Assembly (NCBI GenBank): GCA_964429745.1
Contig: CAYSDI010000002.1
Coordinates: forward strand, 1 to 64,000
DNA length: 64,000 bases
Direction: 5' to 3'
Origin: WGOA01 sp964429745
GTDB taxonomy: Bacteria; Bacteroidota; Bacteroidia; Chitinophagales; BACL12
Part shown: positions 35,719-44,637 of the stretch, in pieces
Layout: every line of letters begins with the position of its first letter
Position numbering within the stretch: the stretch's first letter is position 1
The notes under the pieces: model-generated
Databases searched by the model: none
Told to the model about the DNA's origin: nothing
What the model saw: only the letters and a program-made list of their open reading frames with translations
Translations under genes and position numbers: made by a program

Positions 35719-37902
35719 ATGCAAGGCTCCAAACCATCTGCTCCCGCTTCTCAAAGTACGGGCTGGCTTCGCGAAACACCGATGCTCAGGGTACTCATCC
35801 CTTTTGTGATCGGTTTAGCCGCATGCCCGTTCTTGGCTGAAGAGCATTTTCCAGCAGAAGCCACTTGCTACGCTGCGGTGCTGCTCTTTGCAGCCGGAAC
35901 AAAATTCTCCCCGCTGGTAAGAGCCTATCCGCTGCGCTGGTGGAGCGGACTGTTCGCAGCCATTGCCTGCCTGGTTTTGGGAATCACCTTAGGGTTGAAT
36001 GAGCAATTGCTGCGGCAAGGGCATGCAGACGCTGCGGCAAACTCCATCGCCTGGAAAGGAACCTGTTTGGTGAAAACCCTGCAAACGCCAAACTTTTCCG
36101 GGAACGGCTCACCTTGGGCAAGCGTGCAAGCCCGCGTGCTGTCGCAGGGCCCTTCGCCCGGAAAGAAACTTGCCCCTGCCTTTGCGCTTAATGGACAGAA
36201 AATTTTACTGAGCGTCAAAGGAATGGATACGCTTCTGCCGGGCAGCACGCTGCTGTGCGCACTTGCCGTGGAAAGGCCATCCAAAGCCAGCCATCCGGTT
36301 GACTTTGATCAACGGGCCTACCTGGCCAGCCAGTCCGTTTACTGGCAAGCGCGACTGGACAGCAGCCAGTACCAGGTTTGGGAAGAAGGCCATGGGCTTC
36401 GCGAAGCTGTTCAACGATTGCGAACGCATAGCCTGAATGCACTGGAACGTTCTGTACCCGATGCACAGGCCGGGGCAGTCTTGTCGGCACTCAGTTTGGG
36501 TTGGAAGGAAGAGCTGGATCAGGAAAGCCTGCTCGCCTTTTCAAGAGCCGGGACCTTGCACATCCTGGCTGTTTCCGGAATGCACGTAGGCCTGGTTTAC
36601 GTTCTGCTCCAGAAACTAGTGAGCTTCCTTCTGGCACGCCTTCGAAAACCCATTTGGAAACGCTGGGGCGAAGGAGTGTTGGCCATCGGCGGAGTATGGT
36701 TGTTTGTTCTGCTTAGCGGCGCACCCCCTTCTGCCATGCGGGCGGGCTTACTGTTTAGCCTCATGGCCCTTAGCCGTTTGGTTCACCGGAAAGGAGGAGG
36801 CAAAAATGCCTGGGCCAGCACGGCTTTCCTGCTCTTGCTGTTGCAGCCTTCGCTCCTGTACTCGGTAGGGTTCCAGCTTTCCTTTTCAGCAGTGGCCGGA
36901 ATTTTGTGGACCTATGCCTGGTTCCGCCAGCGACTGGTCATGAAAGGTTGGCTGGGAAAGCATTTGGGTGATCTCCTGGCTCTTTCGCTGGCTGCTCAGC
37001 TTGGTTGCTTGTCTTTGTCCTGGTACTACTTTGGCCAGTTCCCGGTTCATTTTCTCTTAGGCAACCTGGTTGGCGTACCCTTGGTAGGATTTTTTCTGTT
37101 TTGTTCGGCCATCCTGATTGCTGTTCCATCGTGCCTGTTAACCCACGCCCTTGGTCAGATCCTTGTCTATTTGGTGCATGGTTGGTTGGATGCCATGGAA
37201 CGCGTCGGCAACCTGCCGGGAGCCTTGATGAGTTTGCCCCAATTGCCTGCAATGGCCACGCTGGCTATGTTTCTCAGCATCATTTGGTGGTTTAGCCTGA
37301 ATCAGGATGAGCGCCAAAATCGTCTGCCCGGCAGAGGAGCCGCGCTCATGCTCCTGATGGCCTTGGTTTGGGCTGCTTACCGGGCCGAACACAGGCACCG
37401 AGGGGAATGGCTTGTAGCTAATTGCCGGGCTGATCACTGTCGCCTTGAAATCGTTGCCGGCGGCAAGATCCTGCCTATCCTAGGACAGACCGGACCACCG
37501 TCCAAAGCGGCTCGCTGGCGGGGAGCGAAAATACCAGCGTTCAACCGGAACAACCCGCAAGATGGTGCGCCTGCGACTGTTTACGGGCATCCAGAGTATG
37601 GTTTGCTGCCCCTGCAATTTGGTCCCTACCTGATTCAACGCTTTACTGGCCAGGAAGAGCAACCCTTTCCTAACCAAGGGGTGGTTCTGGTGCAGGACGG
37701 ATGGCCGCCCAGACAAGATGAGCTTACCACAACACAAGATTCCGTATGGTATGGAAAATCTCCGGGACAAATTCTCCTCGTTCCTACCCTAACAAAACGT
37801 CAACGCCAGGTATGGCTATCCTGGTGCCGGATGCAATTGCTGCCCTGCGAAGTGCTACCCAAGTACGGAAGCCGGGAGTGGCGGCTTACGCTTAAGCCAT
37901 AA
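35719..37902 (+). CDS. comEC: ComEC/Rec2 family DNA-uptake channel protein
   Basis: This 727-residue polytopic membrane protein should form the inner-membrane channel for single-stranded DNA in natural transformation. An N-terminal DUF4131/OB-like part (about 30-230) precedes the competence domain. The latter starts near GAVLSALSLGWKEELDQESL and has the hallmark FSRAGTLHILAVSGMHVGLVY. Several hydrophobic helices follow. The C-terminal metallo-beta-lactamase domain of Bacillus ComEC is missing; no HxHxDH motif is seen, as in many Bacteroidota homologues. The ATG at 35719 is chosen over a TTG three codons upstream. Confidence 0.9.
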   Translation: MQGSKPSAPASQSTGWLRETPMLRVLIPFVIGLAACPFLAEEHFPAEATCYAAVLLFAAGTKFSPLVRAYPLRWWSGLFAAIACLVLGITLGLNEQLLRQGHADAAANSIAWKGTCLVKTLQTPNFSGNGSPWASVQARVLSQGPSPGKKLAPAFALNGQKILLSVKGMDTLLPGSTLLCALAVERPSKASHPVDFDQRAYLASQSVYWQARLDSSQYQVWEEGHGLREAVQRLRTHSLNALERSVPDAQAGAVLSALSLGWKEELDQESLLAFSRAGTLHILAVSGMHVGLVYVLLQKLVSFLLARLRKPIWKRWGEGVLAIGGVWLFVLLSGAPPSAMRAGLLFSLMALSRLVHRKGGGKNAWASTAFLLLLLQPSLLYSVGFQLSFSAVAGILWTYAWFRQRLVMKGWLGKHLGDLLALSLAAQLGCLSLSWYYFGQFPVHFLLGNLVGVPLVGFFLFCSAILIAVPSCLLTHALGQILVYLVHGWLDAMERVGNLPGALMSLPQLPAMATLAMFLSIIWWFSLNQDERQNRLPGRGAALMLLMALVWAAYRAEHRHRGEWLVANCRADHCRLEIVAGGKILPILGQTGPPSKAARWRGAKIPAFNRNNPQDGAPATVYGHPEYGLLPLQFGPYLIQRFTGQEEQPFPNQGVVLVQDGWPPRQDELTTTQDSVWYGKSPGQILLVPTLTKRQRQVWLSWCRMQLLPCEVLPKYGSREWRLTLKP

Positions 37903-37979
37903 ACCCTTGGTTAAAGCCTGTTAAAACCATCCGCTGAACCCTTAGTCTGCAGTAACTTGCAAGTTAAAATGTCCTCACT

Positions 37980-38666
37980 ATGCGCAACTACCCCCCTCCC
38001 CCGTTCCGGCAAATGATTGCGGTCCTGTTCTTTTTAATAACGGCATCGCTCGTTCAAGCTGGTCCCCCCGGAGCGAAACTGATTTCCGAAGGCCGAGTCA
38101 ATTACAAGGTGGACGCGAAATCCCTTGACCCGGCGGTTGCCCAGTTCCTCCAGAATCTTTCCATGGTGGTTTATTTCTCTGGCGATCAGCTCCGGGTGGA
38201 TATGAACATGGGGCTGCTCGGCACCACCACCACTATTGCTGATGCTAAAACGGGCAAAACGCTAACTCTGATGAACATGATGGGCAATAAACTGGCTGTC
38301 AATGAAGTGCCCGAAGAGGCTCAAGACTTAAAATGGACAGTCGAAACAACCGATGTGATCAAAACCATCGCCGGGTACGAATGCCGCAAAACACTGATCA
38401 AGTCAGACCAGACCAGCATGGTCTATTACGTGACGGATAAAATAGCCGCCCCCAAAATTCAGTCCCAATTCCAATTGGATATCATCGATGGTTATCCGCT
38501 GGAAATAGATATGACCAGCGGCGGGCTTGCATTTACTATGGTCGCTACGGCTGTGTTTCCGGAGTCCGTTCCAGCATCGCGCTTCAGCCAGGAGATCCCA
38601 GCCGGGTATGAACTGATGACACCCGATGAAATGCTTCAAATGCTTGGCGGCATGATGGGGAAATAG
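37980..38666 (+). CDS. DUF4412-like exported protein
   Basis: This 228-residue protein has a signal peptide (MIAVLFFLITASLVQAGPPG). Its beta-rich body follows the DUF4412/GLPGLI-like pattern: EGRVNYKVDA at the start, VVYFSGDQLRVDMNMG, TTIADAKTGKTLTLMNMMGN, IAGYECRKTLIKSDQTSMVY and DGYPLEIDM. The many Met residues at the end (TPDEMLQMLGGMMGK) are notable. Function is unknown; a periplasmic or outer-membrane-facing location is likely. It is convergent with bioA, the stops being 11 nt apart. Confidence 0.75.
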   Translation: MRNYPPPPFRQMIAVLFFLITASLVQAGPPGAKLISEGRVNYKVDAKSLDPAVAQFLQNLSMVVYFSGDQLRVDMNMGLLGTTTTIADAKTGKTLTLMNMMGNKLAVNEVPEEAQDLKWTVETTDVIKTIAGYECRKTLIKSDQTSMVYYVTDKIAAPKIQSQFQLDIIDGYPLEIDMTSGGLAFTMVATAVFPESVPASRFSQEIPAGYELMTPDEMLQMLGGMMGK

Positions 38667-38677
38667 GGTTTCATCCT

Positions 38678-40078
38678 CTATTCAGACCAATTGCTGTTTT
38701 CCAGCAGGTCCATTACGGCTTCCTGAATCGCATCTATGTGCTCGTCCTGGAAACAATAGGGCGGCATGGTATACACCGTGTTTCCCAACGGCCGCAACAA
38801 CAAACCGCGGCTCAAAAAATACCGGTACAGTTGATCGCGGACGGGGTGGAAGTACGAAGATTCCTCGTCGCTTTTCCATTCAAACGCCCAAATGGTTCCT
38901 TGCGATCTGGCCTGAGAAACGCGGGGATGATCGGCAATGCGTTGAACAAAGGCCGTTTGCTTGCGGCTGATTCGCGCCACCGCCTCGGCCGTTTTATCAG
39001 AGAGGGTCAAATCCAGACTGGCCAGAGCCACCGCACAGGCCAGCGGATTAGCGGTATAGGAATGCCCGTGAAAAAAGGTCCGGCTTCGATCCGCGCTGTA
39101 AAAGGCCTGGAACACGAATTCGCGGCAAGCTGTCACACCCAAGGCCATCATACCACCCGTTATCCCTTTTGAAAGCGCAATCAGGTCCGGGCCCAGGTCT
39201 TCTGGCTCCGATTTAGGAATGTTCGGGCCTGAAGTCTCTGGGGCAGAATTCGCACCTGTCCTGTTAGACCCAGCCTCGGGTTGCCGATCGGAAGGATCAC
39301 CTACCCATTCAGAAGCAAACAACCGACCTGTTCGGTAAAAACCAGTCATCACTTCATCGGCAAAAACCAAAGCCCCGGCTTTTCGGACCGAGCGAATCAT
39401 GCTGGCCAGCGCATCCGGGGGATACATTCGCATCCCCCCCGACCCCTGAACGAGCGGCTCATAAATAAAAACTGCAACATCCCCCCCGTCCAGCGCACGT
39501 TCCAACGCTTGTATGGCTATCGCCTCCTGACCTGGCAACGGAGCCGGGATAAATTCTACCGGAAATAGAAAAGGCGCGAAGGGCGCATTGAACGACCCGC
39601 GCTCAGAAGCCGACATGGCCCCAAACGTGTCCCCGTGGTAGGCACCTTCAAGAGCCAAAACCCGCGTGCGGCCAATACCTTGGTTGTGCCAGTATTGCAA
39701 CGCCATTTTCAGCCCGACCTCCACGGCAGTGGAACCGTTGTCGGAGTAAAAAATCCGGGCTAAACCAGGGGGCAGCACCCCAGCCAGACGCGCGGCAAGC
39801 TCAACGGCTGGACCGTGTGTAAACCCGGCAAAAATCACGTGCTCCAAAACCTGAGCTTGTCGGTAAAGTGCTTCGGCCAGCGCGGGATGCGCATGCCCAT
39901 GCAAGTTGACCCACCACGAAGAAATGCCGTCCAAAAACCGGCGGCCATCTTCAGTAAATAGGTAAGGACCCTCGCCGCGCACTACAGGCAAAGGAGGATC
40001 GGCCAATGCGGACTGAGTAAATGGATGCCAGACATGGCGGGCGTCCAATTCAGAAAGGCTTGGTAAAATGGGCTTCAT
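38678..40078 (-). CDS. bioA: Adenosylmethionine-8-amino-7-oxononanoate aminotransferase with insertion
   Basis: This 466-residue PLP enzyme transfers an amino group from SAM to KAPA, giving DAPA in biotin synthesis. Motifs are DGISSWWVNLHGHAHP, GSTAVEVGLKMALQYW, EGAYHGDTFGAMS, the PLP-binding FADEVMTGFYRTGRLFAS (Asp241) and SKGITGGMMALG with the PLP lysine at about 304. Residues about 260-296 are an extra polar segment (GDPSDRQPEAGSNRTG onward) just before that lysine, where other BioA proteins have only a short loop. It shares the single A of TGATG with the end of bioD, so the two are translationally coupled. Biotin made here serves AccA/AccD-type and acyl-CoA carboxylases. Confidence 0.95.
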   Translation of the reverse strand: MKPILPSLSELDARHVWHPFTQSALADPPLPVVRGEGPYLFTEDGRRFLDGISSWWVNLHGHAHPALAEALYRQAQVLEHVIFAGFTHGPAVELAARLAGVLPPGLARIFYSDNGSTAVEVGLKMALQYWHNQGIGRTRVLALEGAYHGDTFGAMSASERGSFNAPFAPFLFPVEFIPAPLPGQEAIAIQALERALDGGDVAVFIYEPLVQGSGGMRMYPPDALASMIRSVRKAGALVFADEVMTGFYRTGRLFASEWVGDPSDRQPEAGSNRTGANSAPETSGPNIPKSEPEDLGPDLIALSKGITGGMMALGVTACREFVFQAFYSADRSRTFFHGHSYTANPLACAVALASLDLTLSDKTAEAVARISRKQTAFVQRIADHPRVSQARSQGTIWAFEWKSDEESSYFHPVRDQLYRYFLSRGLLLRPLGNTVYTMPPYCFQDEHIDAIQEAVMDLLENSNWSE

Positions 40079-40761
40079 CAGATAGAATTACCGGATGCGG
40101 CGTCCTTTAATCCTGAAGGAAAAGCTTCTCGTTGCAGGCGCAACCAGGATTCAAAAGCAGGACGGATCAACTCCGCCTGGCGGACAACAAACGCGGCGTC
40201 CGGTTGCTCACACCAGGGAATCCGCCCGAGCATGGGCAGAGCCGTATACTCCAGAATAAAGCGCTCCGTTGTCGGAACTTCGTCGCCGTTGAACACAATG
40301 CCCAAAATGTCTAAATGCCGGTTCATCAGGGCCTCCACCGAAAGCAACGTGTGGTTGATGCTCCCAAGCCGATTCAGCGACACTAAAACTACTGGCAAGC
40401 CCTGTTGCTGAACCCAATCGGCAAACAATTCCTCGTCGTTCAAGGGGACCAGAATTCCCCCCGCCCCCTCCACCACGAGCGGACCCTCCGAAATCGGCAA
40501 CACCAAGTCTGCTAGCGCAATGCTCTTGCCCTCCGCCGCCGCCGCCGCGTGGGGCGAAGCGGGCATGTGCAATCGGTATGCTTCAGGGAAGCAGTGCGTC
40601 TCGGGCCCACAAAGCATTTGCACCAGCGAGGTATCGGTGCCCTCCTCCAGCCCGCTTTGGATAGGTTTCCAATAAGAAGCCCTCAGGGCCTTGACCAAAA
40701 TGGCCGATACCAGCGTTTTGCCTACGCCGGTATCCGTTCCGGTAACAAACAATGTTTTCAC
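40078..40761 (-). CDS. bioD: Dethiobiotin synthetase
   Basis: This 227-residue enzyme closes the ureido ring of dethiobiotin from DAPA, CO2 and ATP. The P-loop is GTDTGVGKT (8-16), then SYWKPIQSGLE, PHAAAAAEGKSI, VVEGAGGILVPLN and VVLVSLNRLGSINHTLL. The start is GTG at 40761, immediately before the standard KTLFVTGTDTG; no ATG is available at that point. It is the first gene of bioD-bioA. A near-consensus -7 box lies 4 nt upstream of the GTG. Confidence 0.96.
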   Translation of the reverse strand: MKTLFVTGTDTGVGKTLVSAILVKALRASYWKPIQSGLEEGTDTSLVQMLCGPETHCFPEAYRLHMPASPHAAAAAEGKSIALADLVLPISEGPLVVEGAGGILVPLNDEELFADWVQQQGLPVVLVSLNRLGSINHTLLSVEALMNRHLDILGIVFNGDEVPTTERFILEYTALPMLGRIPWCEQPDAAFVVRQAELIRPAFESWLRLQREAFPSGLKDAASGNSI

Positions 40762-40765
40762 GGAA

Positions 40766-40773
40766 GAAAGTTA
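40766..40773 (-). promoter_or_regulatory. Possible -7 element of bioD
   Basis: On the minus strand this reads TAACTTTC, one mismatch from TAnnTTTG, 4 nt before the GTG start of bioD. No -33 box is clear and no BirA operator was recognised. Confidence 0.3.
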
Positions 40774-40820
40774 AGGCGAGCATCGCAATTTAGCGCCTCA
40801 CGCCAGCTCTCTGCTGCCAC

Positions 40821-40850
40821 AAAAAACGAACGGCAGACCGAAGTCTGCCG
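40821..40850 (-). terminator. Terminator of the T9SS gene at 40.9-42.2 kb
   Basis: A perfect 8-bp stem CGGCAGAC / GTCTGCCG closes, on the minus strand, a TTCG tetraloop and is followed by TTCGTTTTTT. It lies 35 nt after the stop of the T9SS gene and before bioD on the same strand. Confidence 0.85.
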
Positions 40851-40885
40851 CTTGCCTTCCATTTCCAAAGGTTTAATTGAAATTC

Positions 40886-42241
40886 TTATCGGGTTATCAG
40901 CAAGCTTTCCTGCTGAACAAAATCTCCGTTGTTCACCCGCACGGTGTATAAGCCAGCCTCCAAATTACTCAGCAGCAGGCGCTGTTTCGGTTGCGATGCG
41001 GTCAGTGTAAGGGCTTGGTCCAGCACCATTCGTCCACTTAGGTCGAAAATGCTCACGCTTCCCTGCACAACCTCAAAGGCGCTCTCCAAAATCAAGGCCT
41101 CCGAAGCCGGGTTGGGGTACAGCGAAATAGCCGGCATAGCAACCTCCTCCGGATTTTCCTCCAAAGTGGTTTCAGCCAGTCGAACCTGTATGGCCTGTGC
41201 TTCGGTTAGCAAATTCATATCGATCTCACCGGGCTCGCAGATGGTCAGGACAGCCCATTCCACACGTGCACCAACCGGGAAGAAATTCCTTGGAAAGGTG
41301 ATGGACGTCGCCCCACCGCTAACTGGTCGGGTTAACCGGTAGCGGGCGGCACCAGCTTGTTTAAACGCAGTTATGTAGCCAAGAGCGCCAGGTACGGCAT
41401 CCCATCTAAACGTCATGCCGCTGGTGGAATTGGTTCCGGAAGTGCGGAGGTTAGAAGCCGCAGTACAAACTGGTACATCCACTATGCTTCCGTCACCAGA
41501 AACAATGCCACCCCCGCATTCGCTCTGTTCAATGGAACCACCATCGTTGATGATGTCGCCGTCATTCTCCAGCATCCCGGCAAAACAAGTCCAGATCACC
41601 GCACCGTAGCTAATGCTGTCCGGACCGCCGCCTACAACTGGCCCACCGGTACCCCCGATCACGGTGCCGGGCGCTAATGCATAACCAGGTAAGTCAGCAG
41701 CAAAATCATATAAATTGAAAACCTGCCAATCATTCGCGCGCAGGATGAGGTCATCTGATGCGTCCTTGTAACCAAAATTGCGCAGTGTTCCACCGCTGTT
41801 CACGAAAATGTCCCGATCGTTGGCCAATTCTGCACCAACGTTCTCCAACAGCCCATTGATCACCAGATCCCCCGACTTATTGTTCAGGGTGTTGACTTCG
41901 CCGTTGATGCCAGGCAATATGGTCAACGTGCCATTCACCACAATAGTACCCTTGTTCTCCAGCTCTATGCCACCGTTGGGATTGAACAAGACCAAGGTAC
42001 CGTTGATCAGTAGGGTTGCGCCATTCTTCACCCCTAAACTGGTCATCAAAACCACCTCGCTGCGAATGATCACGGAATCCTTGTTCTTGATGTCATCAGG
42101 GGGAACGATCCCATAGAGCCAACCAGCCGGGTCCTCCCAGGAGTAAGTCCCGGTTGGCTGCGTGATGAAGCGCTCTGCCTGGACCTGAGCAAGTCCAATG
42201 ACACTGAGCAACATCGCCATGATCGCATAATTTTTGATCAT
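40886..42241 (-). CDS. T9SS-secreted surface protein
   Basis: This 451-residue protein has a signal peptide (MIKNYAIMAMLLSVIGLAQV). A repetitive beta-rich region follows (GATLLINGTLVLFNPNGGI, NKGTIVVNGTLTILPGI) that looks like a beta-solenoid of the adhesin type. Next comes a fibronectin-like part (TFRWDAVPGALGYITAFKQ), and the end is a T9SS type A sorting domain (ISLYPNPASEALILESAF). No catalytic motif is seen. An adhesive or structural role is possible. It is transcribed towards bioD and has its own terminator. The 415-nt upstream region is shared with the divergent TetR gene. Confidence 0.8.
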   Translation of the reverse strand: MIKNYAIMAMLLSVIGLAQVQAERFITQPTGTYSWEDPAGWLYGIVPPDDIKNKDSVIIRSEVVLMTSLGVKNGATLLINGTLVLFNPNGGIELENKGTIVVNGTLTILPGINGEVNTLNNKSGDLVINGLLENVGAELANDRDIFVNSGGTLRNFGYKDASDDLILRANDWQVFNLYDFAADLPGYALAPGTVIGGTGGPVVGGGPDSISYGAVIWTCFAGMLENDGDIINDGGSIEQSECGGGIVSGDGSIVDVPVCTAASNLRTSGTNSTSGMTFRWDAVPGALGYITAFKQAGAARYRLTRPVSGGATSITFPRNFFPVGARVEWAVLTICEPGEIDMNLLTEAQAIQVRLAETTLEENPEEVAMPAISLYPNPASEALILESAFEVVQGSVSIFDLSGRMVLDQALTLTASQPKQRLLLSNLEAGLYTVRVNNGDFVQQESLLITR

Positions 42242-42542
42242 AATATTCTGCTTTTGAATAGATTGAGTACCGTGGCAAAGTAGCCGCGCAACGCAGTACT
42301 GTCAAGGGCTGCCACCGAGCAGGTTCGCAGTTAGACCTTCGTTGCCGCGGGGCAAAATTCTCAAATAGGAAATGGAAAACATGGAAAATGTTTTGCCCGG
42401 TCGGGCAGTATCCGGCAGTATAAAAAGCGGTGCTTATGCATACGGAGCGTTCCCGTTCCCTTCACATGGCGCGCAAAAAAATCTCAACAAAGGCTTTGAA
42501 AACTGCCTGAAGCGCCGTATTTGAAGTTGTCCACTGACCACA

Positions 42543-42593
42543 TTTAGAACAAAACCACTAATTCCATGGCAGGATTAGAATTTTTGTTCTAAA
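42543..42593. promoter_or_regulatory. Inverted repeat overlapping the tetR promoter
   Basis: The perfect 12-bp arms TTTAGAACAAAA (42543-42554) and TTTTGTTCTAAA (42582-42593) are 27 nt apart. A further TTAGAA lies close to the right arm. The right arm runs into the -7 box, so a protein bound here would block transcription. Confidence 0.55.
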
Positions 42594-42597
42594 TTTG
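42590..42597 (+). promoter_or_regulatory. -7 element of the tetR operon promoter
   Basis: TAAATTTG fully matches TAnnTTTG and lies 59 nt before the GTG start. It overlaps the right arm of the 12-bp inverted repeat. No TTTG is seen at the -33 position, consistent with an activated or weak promoter. Confidence 0.55.
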
Positions 42598-42656
42598 ACC
42601 AGAACACCTCCTAAATTACCCTGAGGCGTTTTATCACGGCAATCCCGACTTTACCT

Positions 42657-43430
42657 GTGATCAGTACCAAGGACAAAATTCTTCTGGCCGCTGTGGACCT
42701 GTTCAACGCCAAAGGCTTTGTTAACGTGACCCTGCGCGACATCGCCGCAGACTCCGGCATTTCACCAGGCAACCTTGCTTACCATTTTCGCAACAAAGAC
42801 GTGGTACTGCTGGAAATCTACGAGCGGATGGCGCTGGAACTGGCCGAGCGCGTGTCCAGCATCCGCCGGATTCCCTCGTTTGAAAACATCGATTACGAAA
42901 TCACTCCCTTCTTAGAATTTCAACATAAGTATCGATTTTTCTACCTTGATGCCCTGGAGGTTTGCCGCGCCTACCCGGAAATAGCGCTGCGCCATCGGGA
43001 GCAGGGTCTCCAACAAATCGCCGCCATCCGCGCAGTCATTCAGTATTCGGTGGAACGGGGAAACATGCTCACGGAGCGGGTAACCGGCACTTACGACCGC
43101 CTGGCCCATACCGTCTGGATGCTCTATTCTTTTTGGCTCAGCCAGGCCTTCATTCTGCGCGGACCGGAAAATGAACAGCCCGAAGAATCGAAACGCCGGA
43201 ACCCGGCTACAAATCAGGCAACTTCGGCCGCTAAAAAAGCCGCAACCCGGAATATGCCGGGCGAAGGCCCAATCGTCGCAGAGCAACGGCCTGCCCTTTC
43301 CCCCGACCTTGGCGCGCGCGAAGCCCGACGCGCGCTGTGGAACCTGGTGCTCCCCTACCTGACGACCAAGGGCAAAAACAACTTTGAAACCGTGGCACAA
43401 GGCCATGGACTCACCGAAGGGAACTCCTAA
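42657..43430 (+). CDS. TetR family transcriptional regulator
   Basis: This 257-residue protein has an N-terminal TetR DNA-binding domain (DKILLAAVDLFNAKGFVNVT, LRDIAADSGISPGNLAYHFR) and a helical ligand-binding domain. A polar, low-complexity segment of about 50 residues (EQPEESKRRNPATNQATSAA onward) interrupts the ligand domain before the last helix. The start is GTG; later ATGs would remove the DNA-binding helices. It is followed 13 nt later by the acyl-CoA dehydrogenase, so it likely controls that operon and itself. Likely ligands are CoA thioesters of the pathway, as for LiuQ, AtuR or FadR-type TetR proteins; this is inference from context. Confidence 0.9.
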   Translation: MISTKDKILLAAVDLFNAKGFVNVTLRDIAADSGISPGNLAYHFRNKDVVLLEIYERMALELAERVSSIRRIPSFENIDYEITPFLEFQHKYRFFYLDALEVCRAYPEIALRHREQGLQQIAAIRAVIQYSVERGNMLTERVTGTYDRLAHTVWMLYSFWLSQAFILRGPENEQPEESKRRNPATNQATSAAKKAATRNMPGEGPIVAEQRPALSPDLGAREARRALWNLVLPYLTTKGKNNFETVAQGHGLTEGNS

Positions 43431-43443
43431 AAAACCAACCCCT

Positions 43444-44637
43444 ATGAACTTCAATCCCTTTACGGAAGAACACGAAATGCTGGCGCAATCGGTGCGCGAA
43501 TTTTTAAATCGCGAGGTGCTGCCCCACGCTGCGCGATGGGAAAAAGAAGAGCATTGCCCGCGCGAAATTTTTCAGCGCATGGGTGAAATGGGATTTTTCG
43601 GGGTCACCTATCCGGAAGAAGTGGGCGGCTCCGGCATGGATTTTTGGGCGGCCGTTACGGTAGCCAGAGAGTTGTCGTATGCCAATGTTGGCGGACTTGC
43701 ACTTTCGCTTTTTGCCCATGCCTATTTGCCGCCGCCGCTGCTGAATGCCATCGGCACTGCGGAACAGAAGGAAAACTATCTTCTGCCCGCACTGCGCGGG
43801 GAGAAAATCGGCTCGCTGGCCATCTCAGAACCCGGAGCGGGCTCAGATGTAGGTGGTATTCGCACTACCGCCGAAGACAAGGGCGATCACTACGTCATTA
43901 ACGGCAGTAAGTGCTGGATAACAAACGGCACCATGGCCGACTTTCTGGTATTGGCCACCCGTACCGGCGAAGGCCACAACTTGACCCTGTTCTGCTTTGA
44001 CACCAAGACCGAAGGGTTCAGCAGCAGCAAAATCAAGGACAAACTCGGCATGCACAGCTCCGACACGGCAGAGTTGTTTTTCGACAACTGCATCGTGCCA
44101 AAATCGGCCGTGATTGGACAGCCGGGCATGGGCTTCTATTACATTATGAACAATTTTCAGGAGGAACGCCTGATCGGCGCAGTATCCGGTGTTTTTGCCG
44201 CCGAGTACGCCTACCGCAAAGCCGTGGAATACTCCCGCCAGCGCGAGGCTTTTGGCCGGCAGATTGGCAAGTTTCAGGTCATCCGCCACAAGCTGGCCAG
44301 CATGGCAACGCGCCTGGAAGCCTGCCGTTCGCTGGGCTATCGCGCTGTTTACGAATTCATTGAAACGGGCCCGGCTGCCGTGGGCACCATCTCCATGGCC
44401 AAGGCTTTTATTGGCGAAGAGATTCAGGGCATCATTTACGACGCCATCCAAATCCTGGGCGGTGTAGGGTACACGGAGGAATACGGCGTAGCACGCACCT
44501 ACCGTGACATGCGCTTGTTCACCATCGGTGGGGGCACCACAGAAATCATGTACGAAATCATTTCGCGCCTGGTCGTGGACCAAACGCAGTACAGCAGACA
44601 GATGATGAAGAGCCGCGATCAAGCAGCCGTTTCCTGA
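43444..44637 (+). CDS. Acyl-CoA dehydrogenase (LCAD/IVD-like)
   Basis: This 397-residue flavoenzyme should oxidise an acyl-CoA to the 2-enoyl-CoA. It starts MNFNPFTEEHEMLAQSVREF and has LAISEPGAGSDVGGIRTTA, GSKCWITNGTMADFLVLATR, REAFGRQIGKFQVIRHKLA and the FAD/substrate region ILGGVGYTEEYGVARTYRD. The position of the MCAD catalytic Glu is Gly (TIGGGTTEIM), as in long-chain and isovaleryl types. The base is then probably Glu241 in the EERL segment, as in those enzymes. It probably acts on the branched or terpenoid acyl-CoA that the next two genes carboxylate. The frame is open to 43384, but the ATG at 43444 gives the usual start. Confidence 0.93.
   Translation: MNFNPFTEEHEMLAQSVREFLNREVLPHAARWEKEEHCPREIFQRMGEMGFFGVTYPEEVGGSGMDFWAAVTVARELSYANVGGLALSLFAHAYLPPPLLNAIGTAEQKENYLLPALRGEKIGSLAISEPGAGSDVGGIRTTAEDKGDHYVINGSKCWITNGTMADFLVLATRTGEGHNLTLFCFDTKTEGFSSSKIKDKLGMHSSDTAELFFDNCIVPKSAVIGQPGMGFYYIMNNFQEERLIGAVSGVFAAEYAYRKAVEYSRQREAFGRQIGKFQVIRHKLASMATRLEACRSLGYRAVYEFIETGPAAVGTISMAKAFIGEEIQGIIYDAIQILGGVGYTEEYGVARTYRDMRLFTIGGGTTEIMYEIISRLVVDQTQYSRQMMKSRDQAAVS

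Larger units (their letters stand above)
42242..42656. other. Divergent intergenic region between T9SS gene and tetR
   Basis: No convincing gene is present in these 415 nt. Two adjacent small inverted repeats lie at 42376-42394 (AAAACAT, 5-nt loop, ATGTTTT) and 42394-42407 (TGCCCGGTCGGGCA). The tetR promoter and a 12-bp inverted repeat occupy the right end (42543-42597). Confidence 0.6.
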
